This document shows, piece by piece, positions 29,235 through 38,909 of a stretch of 64,000 nt of DNA (position 1 is the stretch's first letter; every line of letters starts with the position of its first letter). The position numbers and the translations under genes are program-made. The stretch is from Methylophaga sp. (GTDB lineage Bacteria; Pseudomonadota; Gammaproteobacteria; Nitrosococcales; Methylophagaceae). The DNA is taken from positions 1-64,000 of the forward strand of contig JAGXHJ010000034.1 in NCBI GenBank assembly GCA_024636315.1, written 5' to 3'. The notes under the pieces are model-generated. The model had not been told where the DNA came from and ran no database searches. It saw only the letters and a list, made by a program, of their open reading frames with translations.

Positions 29235-31352
29235 ATGTTGGCAAATAATAACATTGTTTCATTCGGGACACATCACGCCAAAGGTGTGGAGGAACTCTCG
29301 CCTCAGAACAAAAAAGTCATTGCATCATGTCGAGTAATTTTGACTAATTCCCTCCCTAAATGTTTTGTCTTTTTAGGTGATTTAGACGATACCCTGTTCA
29401 AATTGGCAGAGCAAGACAAAAAAAATCTAGAACAGTCGGAGCACTTTAATATCATGCGCCAGTTGCGCAGACAACAAAGTAACCTAGAAGATAAGTTTAT
29501 CCAGTTAGTGCTTAGCGATTTTGATGATTTTTTCTCGATCTCAATAAACGCCGGCTCATCAAACACATCATCCAAGCGTGGTTGGAAACTATCTATTTTA
29601 AATAATGATGATCTTGATGAAGAAATAGCGATCACTAGAATAGCGATCAAAAGTAAAGATGTATTTGGTAATGAATTCGCTCAGCTCAGCCGTCGTTTTG
29701 CACACTTAATTAATGCCAAAACAATATCCAACAATCCATTAGAAGCCGCTAGCATTGCCGCCCATTTTAAAGATGTTACCTCGCCAATAACCTCAAATCT
29801 TGCCGTAAAACTACAGGCTTATAAACAGTTCGAACAACACGCCATTAATGAGCTCAAAATTTTATGTCTACAACTTAATGACGAGCTGATTAAACACCAG
29901 ATACTTCCTAATTTAGCTCGGCCTAATCGCTCACAACAAAATTCAGCTACACCGTCAACGCAGTCTTTCGTAGAATCAACCGCTAGCACATCAAATCTGA
30001 TGACTAACAAAAGTGAATATGGACAGCGTGCTTCAACCATATTTGAGCAACTACCTCGCTCCCTGAACAGTGACGAGAGGGTGCAAACTAAAAATGGTAG
30101 CGATGCTCCCCCTGAATGGCCTCAATTATTAGAAGAGAATTTGACAGCCGATGCTCAATCCGTCAGTGACGTCGATCAAGAAACAAGCAATGTTATTGCA
30201 TTGTTATTTGAATTTATTTTAGAAGATATAGTCATCCCAGCGCCTATTCGTAAGATAATGGCTCGACTTCAAATTCCAATTCTAAAAGTTGCTGTCAAGG
30301 ATAGGAAATTTTTCACTACAAAAAATCATCCCGCAAAACGTTTATTAAATAATTTGGCTAAAATCTCGACCGGATGGCATCAACAGAGAAGTGGTCAACA
30401 AGATCTGATACACAACAAAATAGAAATGGTCGTCACCACCATTCTGAGTGAATTCGATACTGACATGAGTGAATTCGATACTGACATGAGTGTTTTCGAA
30501 AAGCTAAATATTCAACTAAAACAATTTATTGAACAGCAAGCTCAGAGCAGTATTGTCGCCGAACAACGAACGGTAAAAGCAAATGAGGGTCAAGAAAAGC
30601 TGATTGCTGCTCAACAAGAAGTCAATAGAGTGATTAATGAGCGACTGTCACCGTATTCACATTTGCCAAAAGTAGTTATCTCACTGATTGATGACGGCTG
30701 GAAACATATACTTAGGCTGCGACTACTTCAAAAAGGATTAGATAGTCCCGAATGGAAAAATTCCGTCAAACTATTGGAGCAATTGATTTGGAGTGTGTTG
30801 CCTAAACCAGATCCTAACGACCGCAAAGAATTATTACAAACCATTCCGCATTTAGTTAAAGAACTAAAATCAAGTTTGGCTGGCGCATCATTTAATCAAG
30901 CTAAAATCAGGTCTCATTTCGAAGATCTGCGGACGTGTCATATTCAATGCGTTAATGGTGACAATCTGCAGCAAGAGCTTTTACAAGCGTTCGAGAGACG
31001 ACCAGAGATAAATAATATTATTAAACAAGAAGTATTGTCCCTAATACCTGCTGAGAAAAAAATAATCTCAGATCAAAATGCCTTAGAAAAAGCGACTACT
31101 CTCAAGATAGGCACTTGGTTAGAGGTATCTGGCGACGGTTTCCCCCGTCAAATGAAGCTTTCGTGGCGCAGTAAGTTAACAGGACACTGTCTATTCGTAA
31201 GCTATCATGGCCTAAAAGAAGCGGAGCTTTCTATTGCGGAGCTAGCGGGTTTATTTCAAAAAGGACAGGCACAAATTATTGACCAGTTTGAATCCTTAAT
31301 GGACCGCGCGCATGTTTCAATGATGTCAGCTATAAATAATCAACCAGACTAA
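29235..31352 (+). CDS. DUF1631 family protein
   Basis: The 705-residue cytoplasmic protein matches DUF1631, a gammaproteobacterial family of unknown function, at both ends. The N-terminal region has VILTNSLPKCFVFLGDLDDTLF. The C-terminal block (about 635-690, KIGTWLEVSGDG, MKLSWRSKLTGHCLFVSYHG) has a PilZ-like strand pattern. The middle (about 200-320) is Ser/Thr/Asn-rich and probably disordered. A perfect 21-bp duplication (30445-30492) adds seven residues (SEFDTDM twice). No signal peptide or membrane segment is visible. It is divergent from cheR with a 187-bp gap; a link to c-di-GMP or motility is inference. Confidence 0.85.
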   Translation: MLANNNIVSFGTHHAKGVEELSPQNKKVIASCRVILTNSLPKCFVFLGDLDDTLFKLAEQDKKNLEQSEHFNIMRQLRRQQSNLEDKFIQLVLSDFDDFFSISINAGSSNTSSKRGWKLSILNNDDLDEEIAITRIAIKSKDVFGNEFAQLSRRFAHLINAKTISNNPLEAASIAAHFKDVTSPITSNLAVKLQAYKQFEQHAINELKILCLQLNDELIKHQILPNLARPNRSQQNSATPSTQSFVESTASTSNLMTNKSEYGQRASTIFEQLPRSLNSDERVQTKNGSDAPPEWPQLLEENLTADAQSVSDVDQETSNVIALLFEFILEDIVIPAPIRKIMARLQIPILKVAVKDRKFFTTKNHPAKRLLNNLAKISTGWHQQRSGQQDLIHNKIEMVVTTILSEFDTDMSEFDTDMSVFEKLNIQLKQFIEQQAQSSIVAEQRTVKANEGQEKLIAAQQEVNRVINERLSPYSHLPKVVISLIDDGWKHILRLRLLQKGLDSPEWKNSVKLLEQLIWSVLPKPDPNDRKELLQTIPHLVKELKSSLAGASFNQAKIRSHFEDLRTCHIQCVNGDNLQQELLQAFERRPEINNIIKQEVLSLIPAEKKIISDQNALEKATTLKIGTWLEVSGDGFPRQMKLSWRSKLTGHCLFVSYHGLKEAELSIAELAGLFQKGQAQIIDQFESLMDRAHVSMMSAINNQPD
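30445..30492 (+). repeat. Perfect 21-bp tandem duplication inside the DUF1631 gene
   Basis: The unit AGTGAATTCGATACTGACAT plus G occurs at 30447-30467 and 30468-30488 without a mismatch. The identity extends over 30445-30492, about 2.3 copies. It is in frame and duplicates the peptide SEFDTDM. Perfect identity points to a recent event such as replication slippage. Confidence 0.95.
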
Positions 31353-31377
31353 TCAGAAAACTAGTATATTGCACTCC

Positions 31378-32247
31378 ATGTGTAAATCCCCCATAGCCCC
31401 TGGCTATCACCCAAACATCCTAATTACTGGTTGCTCTAGTGGAATTGGTTTTAGTGCCGCCAAGCTATTACATCAGCGCGGCTATAATGTGGTTGCTACA
31501 GTAAGAAAACCCCAAGATACGCTCACCTTACAACAGCTCGGCATCACCACCACGGAGCTTGATCTTACTGATAGCAAGTCGATCACCGCCGCAGTTGAAT
31601 TTACGCTCGAACACTTTAACGGCCAACTAGATGCATTATTTAATAACGCCTCTTATGGACAACCTGGTGCCGTTGAAGACTTAAGTCGTGATGTTTTACA
31701 GCAGCAATTTGAAACCAATGTATTTGGCACGCAAGAACTCACTAACTTAGTGATCGCTCAAATGCGAAAACAAGGTCATGGACGCATAATCTACAACAGC
31801 TCTGTTCTTGGACTCGTCTCCATGGCTTATCGTGGCGCTTACAATGCAAGTAAATACGCCATAGAAGGCTTAGCGGATACCTTACGGTTAGAACTTTATG
31901 ATACCGACATCCATATTAGCTTAATTGAACCAGGTCCCATTACCAGCAAGTTCAGAGCCAATGCTTTTATCAAATATCAACAGAATATTGAGAAAGAAAA
32001 AAGTGCTCACAAAGCAACCTATAATGCGATGGAACAGCGCTTAACCAAGCAAGGGCCTGCAGCGCCATTCACCCTGCCACCCGAAGCCGTGGTAACTAAA
32101 CTGATTCACGCTATTGAGAGTAAGCGACCAAAGATCCGATATTACGTGACATTTCCTACCTATCTTTTTGCCACGCTGAAACGACTATTACCGCATCGCT
32201 GTTTAGATTGGGTACTGATTCAAATATCAGCGGCTGAAAATAAGTAA
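31378..32247 (+). CDS. Short-chain dehydrogenase/reductase
   Basis: The 289-residue protein is a classical SDR. The NAD(P) loop is ITGCSSGIGFSAA near residue 20, NNASYG lies near 100, and the catalytic pair is in YNASKYAIEGL, with a serine in YNSSVLG. Arg/Lys after the loop (TVRKPQ) favours NADPH. The substrate cannot be read. An in-frame TTG at 31369 is an alternative start; neither has a clear ribosome-binding site. It follows the DUF1631 gene by 25 bp. Confidence 0.88.
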   Translation: MCKSPIAPGYHPNILITGCSSGIGFSAAKLLHQRGYNVVATVRKPQDTLTLQQLGITTTELDLTDSKSITAAVEFTLEHFNGQLDALFNNASYGQPGAVEDLSRDVLQQQFETNVFGTQELTNLVIAQMRKQGHGRIIYNSSVLGLVSMAYRGAYNASKYAIEGLADTLRLELYDTDIHISLIEPGPITSKFRANAFIKYQQNIEKEKSAHKATYNAMEQRLTKQGPAAPFTLPPEAVVTKLIHAIESKRPKIRYYVTFPTYLFATLKRLLPHRCLDWVLIQISAAENK

Positions 32248-32259
32248 AACCTTAAAGTT

Positions 32260-33111
32260 TTAATCTTCGTCTTCGCGACCATAAAGGTAGATCACATAAA
32301 GTGACATACCTACCATCACACTACCACCAAAAATATTACCTAAAGTCACCGGAATAATATTGGCGATAAAACCCGACATGGTGAGGTTTTGCATGGCATC
32401 AGCACTAATACCACTTACCGCGACAATTTCAGGGTTAAGTGAAGCTACCATTGCCATTGGAATCATGAACATATTGGCAATGCAATGTTCAAATCCCATT
32501 GCCACGAAGGCTGAAACAGGAAAAATAACGGCAAATACTTTATCTACGACAGTTCGTGATGCATAGACCATCCAACTTGCTAGACATACCAAGGCATTGC
32601 AGAAGATACCGCGAACAAAAGCTTCTGTGGTTGTTAAGTCAACTTTAGCCAGACCCGCCTTAAGTGCGGCAACACCTACGCCATGATGTCCACCATCTAA
32701 GAAGCCAGATGCAAAAACTAGATACACGGTTATAAAAGCACCCAGCGCATTGCCAAAGTATACCAAGCTCCAATTTTTCAATAATCGCGCCAAGGTAATG
32801 CGTTTTTTTGCCCATGCCATGACGATTAAATTATTACCGGTAAAGAGTTCGCCACCAGCAATTGCAACGAGAATGAACCCCAATGAAAATGCAAGTCCAC
32901 CTAAAAGTTTAGCGGCACCATAGGCCTCAGCAGGATGCGTCATCGCCACCGTATAATACATCGCACCAAAGGAAATAAATGCGCCTGCCATCATTGATAA
33001 AACGAGTAATGGCAAAAATGGCATATTCGCCTTACTGACACCTAATGTTTTAACCTTGTTAGCTACTTCAGCAGGGGTGAATGCGTCGACAAATTTAGCA
33101 AATTCAGACAT
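32260..33111 (-). CDS. Formate/nitrite transporter (FNT) family channel
   Basis: The 283-residue protein has six membrane helices and the FNT features. GGELFTGNN lies near residue 86, GNALGA near 120, CNALVCLASWM near 171, and GFEHCIANMFMIP carries His209, the central pore histidine at the same position as in FocA. The family moves formate, nitrite or hydrosulfide with protons across the inner membrane. No formate-lyase or nitrite-reductase gene is nearby, so the substrate is open. A good sigma-70 promoter lies just upstream. Confidence 0.93.
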   Translation of the reverse strand: MSEFAKFVDAFTPAEVANKVKTLGVSKANMPFLPLLVLSMMAGAFISFGAMYYTVAMTHPAEAYGAAKLLGGLAFSLGFILVAIAGGELFTGNNLIVMAWAKKRITLARLLKNWSLVYFGNALGAFITVYLVFASGFLDGGHHGVGVAALKAGLAKVDLTTTEAFVRGIFCNALVCLASWMVYASRTVVDKVFAVIFPVSAFVAMGFEHCIANMFMIPMAMVASLNPEIVAVSGISADAMQNLTMSGFIANIIPVTLGNIFGGSVMVGMSLYVIYLYGREDED

Positions 33112-33140
33112 TTTGAATTATTCTCGAATAAAATACTGGC

Positions 33141-33169
33141 ATTATACTAAGTATATTTACTGGTATCAG
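33141..33169 (-). promoter_or_regulatory. Sigma-70 promoter candidate for the FNT channel gene
   Basis: On the minus strand CTGATA (33169-33164, 4 of 6) and a perfect TATAAT (33146-33141) are 17 bases apart. Transcription near 33134 would give a 23-base leader. A perfect 7-bp inverted repeat (TTTACTG 33156-33162, CAGTAAA 33167-33173) overlaps the -35 hexamer, and TATACT/AGTATA overlaps the spacer, so a repressor could bind here. Confidence 0.5.
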
Positions 33170-33183
33170 TAAATTAAGTTTCA

Positions 33184-34554
33184 TTATAGTAATAAAGGCA
33201 TAAACAATGTGGCTAAGCTGAGTACCAAGAAGAATCCGGCCATATCAGTAATAGTCGTCAACAAAGGCCCTGAAGCCACAGCAGGATCAATACCAAAACC
33301 TTTCAATAGTAATGGCACCGTACCACCTATAGCGACCGCCAATACAGTATTAACCGACAACGCTAAACCAATGACTAAACCTAGCACGGCATTATCTTTC
33401 CATAGCCAGGCAACAATACCGATCATAATGCCAAGAATAACGCCGTTGATAATACCGACACTAAATTCTTTTTTAAGCACGTGAAAAAGATCCGTTGGCT
33501 TGGTCAAACCCAATGCCAACTCCCGCATACTAACGCCTACCGCTTGATTACCAGAACAGCCGCTCATGTCAGATACCATAGGTAAAAATACAGCTATAGC
33601 AATAACCGCAGTTAAGGTATCTTCATAGGCCGAAATGACACTGGCAGCGATAATATTAAGCACAATATTAGAGCTTAACCATGCCAACCGTCGACGCGAA
33701 CGGTACCATATGGGCATAGACCTCAACTCATCACTCACCTGTTGACGAGCCAAACTACGGTGTTCTTGTTGATCGCGCAAAGCATCTGCTACTGCTGATC
33801 GCGATAGCACACCTAATGGCATGCCCTCTTTATCGACAACAGGCAAACCTAAGAAAGGGTGTTCTTCAAATATGTCTTCTAATTCTTCTAAGGTCTGATA
33901 AGGCTTTACCGCTAGTGGTTTTATCATAATATCTGATAATGCAGCAGTACGTTTACTGGTCAATAAACCTCTCAGCGATACCACGCCTACCAACTTGCCT
34001 TGTTCGTCGACAATATAAGGGTGTTGGCCTCGATAACGTTCAAAATCTTCGTCACCTGATGCAATGCGTTTTAGCACAGCGCTTACTTTTTCGGTCATTT
34101 TAAAAGAGAACACTTCCCATTCCATTAGACCACCAGCAGTATCATGCTCATATTGAACTAATTTACGAACACCATCGGCTTCCCCTTCATCCATTTCGGC
34201 CAAAATAGCCTCAGCACCTTGGCTATCTAACTTATGAACAATGTCAGCCTGCATATCACTTTGCAGTTCTTCCATGATCTTTGCTGCGACAGGTGTTTCA
34301 ACGCCTTCAAGTAGGCTAGCGGCAAGTTCAGCAGGTGCCTCTTCAATCAGTACAGCGGCCAATTCTGGGGTCAACATGGCAATTAATTGATGTTGTGACG
34401 CGACATCTAACCGAATAACAAGACGCAACACATCCTGAGGCGCTGTTTGCTCAACAATAGTAATAAAGCGATCAGCGTCAGTATCAGCAATAATTTGTTG
34501 AAGTAACTGTTCTGTAAACTCTTCGGTGTGATTATTTTCGTCAGTAATGGCCAT
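33184..34554 (-). CDS. mgtE: Magnesium transporter MgtE
   Basis: MgtE is a gated Mg2+ channel of the inner membrane. The 456-residue protein has the N-terminal superhelical domain (about 20-130, with APAELAASLLEGV and MDEGEADGVRKLV). Two CBS domains follow (about 135-255, with PYIVDEQGKLVGVVSLRGLL and DIFEEHPFLGLPVVDKEG). Five membrane helices from about 290 include the ion-site stretch PMVSDMSGCSGNQAV. The cytosolic domains sense Mg2+ and close the pore. No M-box-type leader fits in the short upstream gap. Confidence 0.95.
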   Translation of the reverse strand: MAITDENNHTEEFTEQLLQQIIADTDADRFITIVEQTAPQDVLRLVIRLDVASQHQLIAMLTPELAAVLIEEAPAELAASLLEGVETPVAAKIMEELQSDMQADIVHKLDSQGAEAILAEMDEGEADGVRKLVQYEHDTAGGLMEWEVFSFKMTEKVSAVLKRIASGDEDFERYRGQHPYIVDEQGKLVGVVSLRGLLTSKRTAALSDIMIKPLAVKPYQTLEELEDIFEEHPFLGLPVVDKEGMPLGVLSRSAVADALRDQQEHRSLARQQVSDELRSMPIWYRSRRRLAWLSSNIVLNIIAASVISAYEDTLTAVIAIAVFLPMVSDMSGCSGNQAVGVSMRELALGLTKPTDLFHVLKKEFSVGIINGVILGIMIGIVAWLWKDNAVLGLVIGLALSVNTVLAVAIGGTVPLLLKGFGIDPAVASGPLLTTITDMAGFFLVLSLATLFMPLLL

Positions 34555-34615
34555 GCTTAAATCCTTATCCCAAGGTATTTCTTTTTTACTGCTAATAATG
34601 CCACATCATAGGCAA

Positions 34616-34648
34616 AAAAAAGCCCCACTCATTGAGCAGGGCTTTTTT
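34616..34648 (-). terminator. Bidirectional-looking terminator after clpB
   Basis: AAAAAAGCCC (34616-34625) pairs with GGGCTTTTTT (34639-34648) around a 13-base loop that itself contains CTC/GAG. Both strands end in a T tract. It lies 16 bp after the clpB stop and before the mgtE start, so it mainly serves clpB. Confidence 0.85.
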
Positions 34649-34663
34649 GATTTTCTAAATAGC

Positions 34664-37237
34664 TTAATTACTAAAAGATAAGACACCATCAGACACATCA
34701 ACTTTGATGGTATCTCCACCTTTGAATCGACCTGATAATAAATCATGCGCTAAGCTATTTTCCAGTTGTTGTTGAATCACTCGTTTGAGTGGTCGCGCAC
34801 CATAAACTGGGTCAAAACCGGCTTCTGCAATCAAGTCTAGAGCTTCCTCACTGACCTGTAATGCCATATCCCTATCCGCTAAACGCTGACGTAAATGCCT
34901 TAATTGTATATCGGCAATAGCATGAATTTGATCACGTTGTAATGGATGGAATACCACTACATCATCAACCCGGTTGATGAACTCAGGACGGAAATGCTGA
35001 CCAACAATGTCCATCACTGCGGATTTCATCTTCTCGTAGTTATCTTCACTTGCCATTTCTTGAATCACATTGGAACCCAAGTTAGATGTCATCACGATAA
35101 CCGTATTACGAAAATCGACGGTACGACCCTGACCATCAGTCAAACGACCATCATCCAATACTTGCAACAAAATATTAAATACATCTGGATGTGCTTTTTC
35201 TACTTCATCAAGCAAAATGACCGAATAAGGCTTACGACGAACAGCCTCCGTCAGATAACCACCTTCTTCATAACCCACATAACCTGGCGGTGCTCCGACT
35301 AATCGTGCCACCGAATGTTTTTCCATAAACTCGGACATATCGATCCGTACCATGGCGTCTTCTGTATCAAATAAGAAAGTGGCTAATGATTTGCACAGCT
35401 CGGTTTTACCGACACCTGTTGGGCCTAAAAAGAGGAATGAACCATTAGGCCGATCAGGATCTGATAAACCAGCACGGCTACGTCGAATAGCATTAGCCAC
35501 CGCGGTCACCGCTTCATCTTGACCAATAACACGTTCATGTAAAGCATCATCCATTTTCAACAGTTTATCGCGCTCTTCTTCCAGCATTTTTGATACTGGA
35601 ATACCGGTCCATTTAGAGACTACTTCAGCAATTTCTTCTTCGCCCACTTCATTTCGTAATAATTGAAACTCTTGCGTCTCTGCTTGTGCAGCCAGAACAA
35701 GCTGCTTTTCTAGCTCAGGAATTTTACCGTATTGCAGTTCTGACATTTTTGCATAATCACTACTACGAGTAGCCATTTCGAGTTCCATTCGTGCCTTTTC
35801 AAGGCCTTCTTTGATGTGCTGACTACCGTGCAATGAGGCTTTTTCTGATTTCCATATCTCTTCTAAATCAGCGTATTCACGTTCAAGATTGTTCATCTCT
35901 GATTGAAGTATTTCTAAACGTTTTTTAGAGGCATCATCTGATTCTTTTTTCAGTGCTACCCGTTCAATTTTCAATTGAATTAAACGGCGCTCCATGCGAT
36001 CTAATGATTCAGGTTTAGAATCAATTTCCATCCGTATACGACTACCAGCCTCATCAATCAAATCAATCGCTTTATCCGGTAACATGCGATCGGTAATGTA
36101 GCGGTGCGATAAGGTAGCGGCCGCAACAATGGCGGGATCAGTAATATTAACCCCATGATGAACTTCATAACGCTCACTTAAACCACGTAAAATCGCAATG
36201 GTATCTTCTACCGAAGGTTCACCGACTTGTACTTTTTGGAAACGACGCTCTAAAGCGGCATCTTTTTCAACATATTTACGATATTCATCTAAAGTCGTAG
36301 CGCCAATACAATGCAGTTCACCGCGCGCTAGTGCTGGCTTGAGCATATTACCTGCATCCATAGCACCTTCTGCTTTGCCGGCACCGACCATGGTATGGAT
36401 CTCATCTATAAAGAGAATAATCTGGCCTTCTTGTTTCGATAGATCTTTTAATACTGCTTTCAGGCGTTCTTCAAATTCACCGCGAAATTTAGCGCCAGCA
36501 ATCAAGGCGCCCATATCTAACGACAATACACGTTTATGTCTCATGCCTTCTGGCACTTCACCATTGATAATACGTTGTGCCAAACCTTCAACAATGGCCG
36601 TTTTACCAACCCCCGGCTCACCAATCAACACCGGATTATTTTTGGTACGACGTTGCAAGACTTGAATCGTCCGTCGAATTTCGTCATCTCGACCAATGAC
36701 GGGATCAAGCTTGCCATTTTCGGCTAGCTCCGTCAGATCGATAGTATATTTTTGCAATGCTTGACGTTGTTCTTCGGCATTTTGATCGGTCACTTTTTCG
36801 CCTCCACGTATTTTTTCTATCGCCGCTTCTAGTGATGATTTGTTGCCACCATGTTGACGCAATAGATCACCCGCTTTATTTCTATCTTCCACCATAGCCA
36901 AAACAAATAATTCACTCGAGACATACTGGTCTTGTCTTTTTTGTGCCAATTTATCGGTCTGGTTTAAAAGGCGGTTTAAATCTTGTGAAATATGAATGTC
37001 GCCACTGCCATCTTCAACTTGAGCCATGCGACTCAACTGATTTTCCAACTCTGCTTGATAGGCCGTAATATTGACACCACTTTGAGCCAATAGTGGTTTT
37101 ACTGTTCCCGATTGTTGTTGTAGCAAGGCCAACATAAGGTGCGCGGGCTCAATAAATTGGTGATCCTTGCCCACCGCCATGCTCTGAGCTGCGGCTAAAG
37201 CTTCTTGAAATTTGCTAGTTAATTTATCGATTTGCAT
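34664..37237 (-). CDS. clpB: Protein disaggregase ClpB
   Basis: ClpB is a hexameric AAA+ disaggregase that works with DnaK. The 857 residues equal the E. coli length. The N domain (1-145) precedes NBD1 with Walker A GEPGVGKT (206-213), a coiled-coil middle domain (about 400-520), and NBD2 with GPTGVGKT near 605 and Walker [11 protein letters not shown]. The C-terminus ends in the dimerisation domain. It stands alone between a sigma-32 promoter candidate and a terminator, consistent with a heat-shock gene. Confidence 0.98.
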   Translation of the reverse strand: MQIDKLTSKFQEALAAAQSMAVGKDHQFIEPAHLMLALLQQQSGTVKPLLAQSGVNITAYQAELENQLSRMAQVEDGSGDIHISQDLNRLLNQTDKLAQKRQDQYVSSELFVLAMVEDRNKAGDLLRQHGGNKSSLEAAIEKIRGGEKVTDQNAEEQRQALQKYTIDLTELAENGKLDPVIGRDDEIRRTIQVLQRRTKNNPVLIGEPGVGKTAIVEGLAQRIINGEVPEGMRHKRVLSLDMGALIAGAKFRGEFEERLKAVLKDLSKQEGQIILFIDEIHTMVGAGKAEGAMDAGNMLKPALARGELHCIGATTLDEYRKYVEKDAALERRFQKVQVGEPSVEDTIAILRGLSERYEVHHGVNITDPAIVAAATLSHRYITDRMLPDKAIDLIDEAGSRIRMEIDSKPESLDRMERRLIQLKIERVALKKESDDASKKRLEILQSEMNNLEREYADLEEIWKSEKASLHGSQHIKEGLEKARMELEMATRSSDYAKMSELQYGKIPELEKQLVLAAQAETQEFQLLRNEVGEEEIAEVVSKWTGIPVSKMLEEERDKLLKMDDALHERVIGQDEAVTAVANAIRRSRAGLSDPDRPNGSFLFLGPTGVGKTELCKSLATFLFDTEDAMVRIDMSEFMEKHSVARLVGAPPGYVGYEEGGYLTEAVRRKPYSVILLDEVEKAHPDVFNILLQVLDDGRLTDGQGRTVDFRNTVIVMTSNLGSNVIQEMASEDNYEKMKSAVMDIVGQHFRPEFINRVDDVVVFHPLQRDQIHAIADIQLRHLRQRLADRDMALQVSEEALDLIAEAGFDPVYGARPLKRVIQQQLENSLAHDLLSGRFKGGDTIKVDVSDGVLSFSN

Positions 37238-37271
37238 AATGCCATCCTAGGTTTGTATTTTGTTGCTAACT

Positions 37272-37300
37272 AGATGGGGGAAGTCGATTAGTAAATCAAG
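37272..37300 (-). promoter_or_regulatory. Sigma-32 heat-shock promoter candidate for clpB
   Basis: On the minus strand CTTGATT (37300-37294) and CCCCATCT (37279-37272) are 14 bases apart. This fits the RpoH consensus CTTGAAA-N13-15-CCCCATnT with two mismatches in the -35 box and none in the -10 core. Transcription near 37265 gives a leader of about 28 bases containing the clpB AGGA site. Confidence 0.7.
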
Positions 37301-37531
37301 TAGTCCTACAAAAACTAAGTTAATTAGAAAATAACGTGCATATCTCAATTCAGTCGTTAGCAAGTGCTTAATTACATAAAATGTGGCTATGCATCTTTAT
37401 GATTATTGCTTGAACGAAGGTCAACGCCATTGAGTGACAAGTCGAAACAGCGATGATTGAGAGGGCTTTTAGTTTAATGATTAAAAATATTTTCCAGAAA
37501 ACCGACGTTATGTAACATCAGCGGAATAATG

Positions 37532-38047
37532 CTACCAATAGCGACGAGCACCCAAATAGCGTTTTTGATAATATGGATTAGCTAAGGTTTCTGTTTCAAC
37601 ATTTTTGCGGCTATTTGGCGCGTGGATAAATAGTTCGCTTCCTATATAGATACCGACATGAGAAACACTCTGGCCCATCGTTCTGAAAAAAAGTAAATCA
37701 CCACTATTTAACTCAGTTCTGTTGATATGCTTGCCCTGTTTAAATTGCTCTCTCGTTCTTCTAGGGATAGAAATACCATTGATGAGGTGGCTATATCTAG
37801 CTAATCCTGAGCAATCAAACCCTTCACTAGGTGAATTACCGCCAAACTTATAAGGAATACCCATCTGTGATTTGGCAGCTTGCACAATAAGGCCGCCTAA
37901 TGTTTCGTTAGGGTTATTCACTTGCGGGCTAGCAACCATCGTCTCAGGACGATTATTAGGCACTGTCGAGCAGGCAGTTACCATGAATAAGGCGAGACAA
38001 CTCAGCACTATTCTTTTTGCTATTTGAACATTGCGATAGTTCAACAT
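37532..38047 (-). CDS. NlpC/P60 (C40) peptidase lipoprotein
   Basis: The 171-residue protein is a predicted lipoprotein: a signal peptide ends in the lipobox VTAC with Cys26. The C40 endopeptidase domain (about 52-171) has catalytic Cys79 in EGFDCSGLARY, His130 in SHVGIYIG, and His142 in FIHAP. Family members (Spr/MepS-like, YafL) cut D-glutamyl-diaminopimelate or diaminopimelate cross-links in the wall. A basic tail (KRYLGARRYW) is typical. It stands alone between yciO and clpB, with 294 bp of noncoding DNA towards clpB. Confidence 0.9.
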   Translation of the reverse strand: MLNYRNVQIAKRIVLSCLALFMVTACSTVPNNRPETMVASPQVNNPNETLGGLIVQAAKSQMGIPYKFGGNSPSEGFDCSGLARYSHLINGISIPRRTREQFKQGKHINRTELNSGDLLFFRTMGQSVSHVGIYIGSELFIHAPNSRKNVETETLANPYYQKRYLGARRYW

Positions 38048-38098
38048 CGGTATGTCATTCCTATCCCTATCTATTTAACTACTTTAAGGTTGCTTTTT

Positions 38099-38722
38099 TT
38101 AGTCTTCAAATGGTGATGGATCGCCCAAGCCAACTCGCACAATCTCAGGCATATCATCAATAAACTCAATCACCGTTGTAGGTACTGCACCTCCAGCCCC
38201 ACCATCAATGACCAAGTCAACCTGTTGACCAATACGATCAACAATATCTTCTGGGTCAGTCATCGGCATATCTTCGCCCGGCAAAATCATTGTTGAGCTC
38301 ATTAAAGGTTCATCGAGTTCTTCTAACAGTGCTAAGGCAATGAGGTTATTTGGAATGCGTAGGCCAATTGTTTTACGTTTAGGGTGTTGAAGACGACGCG
38401 GTACTTCTTTAGTCGCGGGTAGAACAAAGGTATAAGCACCAGGCGTATGGGCTTTTATAGCACGGTATACGCTGTTATTCACCTTGGCATATGTCGAAAT
38501 TTCTGACAAATCACGGCACACTAAGGTGAAATTATGGTCTGCATCTAACTGACGAATTCGGCGGATTTTATCCATTGCCCCTTTGTCACCAATACGGCAA
38601 CCTAGTGCATAACCCGAATCCGTGGGATACACCACTAGGCCACCTTTACGAATAATGTCACATGCTTGGACGATTAAACGTTTTTGTGGATTTTCAGGGT
38701 GTATCTGAAAAAACTGACTCAT
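38099..38722 (-). CDS. yciO: Sua5/YciO/YrdC family protein YciO
   Basis: The 207-residue protein aligns along its length with YciO: MSQFFQIHPENPQ at the start, VVYPTDSGYALGC, KRKTIGLRIPNN, and PTTVIEF near the end. The fold is that of threonylcarbamoyl-AMP synthases; YciO is a paralogue of TsaC/Sua5 whose role in vivo is less clear. I chose the ATG at 38722 because it matches the family N-terminus and has AAGG six bases upstream; a longer start adds eight poor residues. Confidence 0.92.
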   Translation of the reverse strand: MSQFFQIHPENPQKRLIVQACDIIRKGGLVVYPTDSGYALGCRIGDKGAMDKIRRIRQLDADHNFTLVCRDLSEISTYAKVNNSVYRAIKAHTPGAYTFVLPATKEVPRRLQHPKRKTIGLRIPNNLIALALLEELDEPLMSSTMILPGEDMPMTDPEDIVDRIGQQVDLVIDGGAGGAVPTTVIEFIDDMPEIVRVGLGDPSPFED

Positions 38723-38909
38723 GAAAAACCTTTTAAATAATTTCAACGACGTGTTGAGTGATGGTGCGTTTATACAATAAAAATGTTGTTTAAACTATTA
38801 ATATATTCTTTATATTGCCAGCTCAGTTATGTGAGTTAGAGATTTTGTTTGTCAAAAGGTATGACAACTAAAGACCTGTTGCTCAGGCTAATGCTCAAAA
38901 TATCTTTGA

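Noticed and set aside
34555..34663. M-box or other Mg2+ riboswitch before mgtE
   Set aside because: The gap is about 110 bp and is largely taken up by the clpB terminator, so there is no room for the M-box fold.
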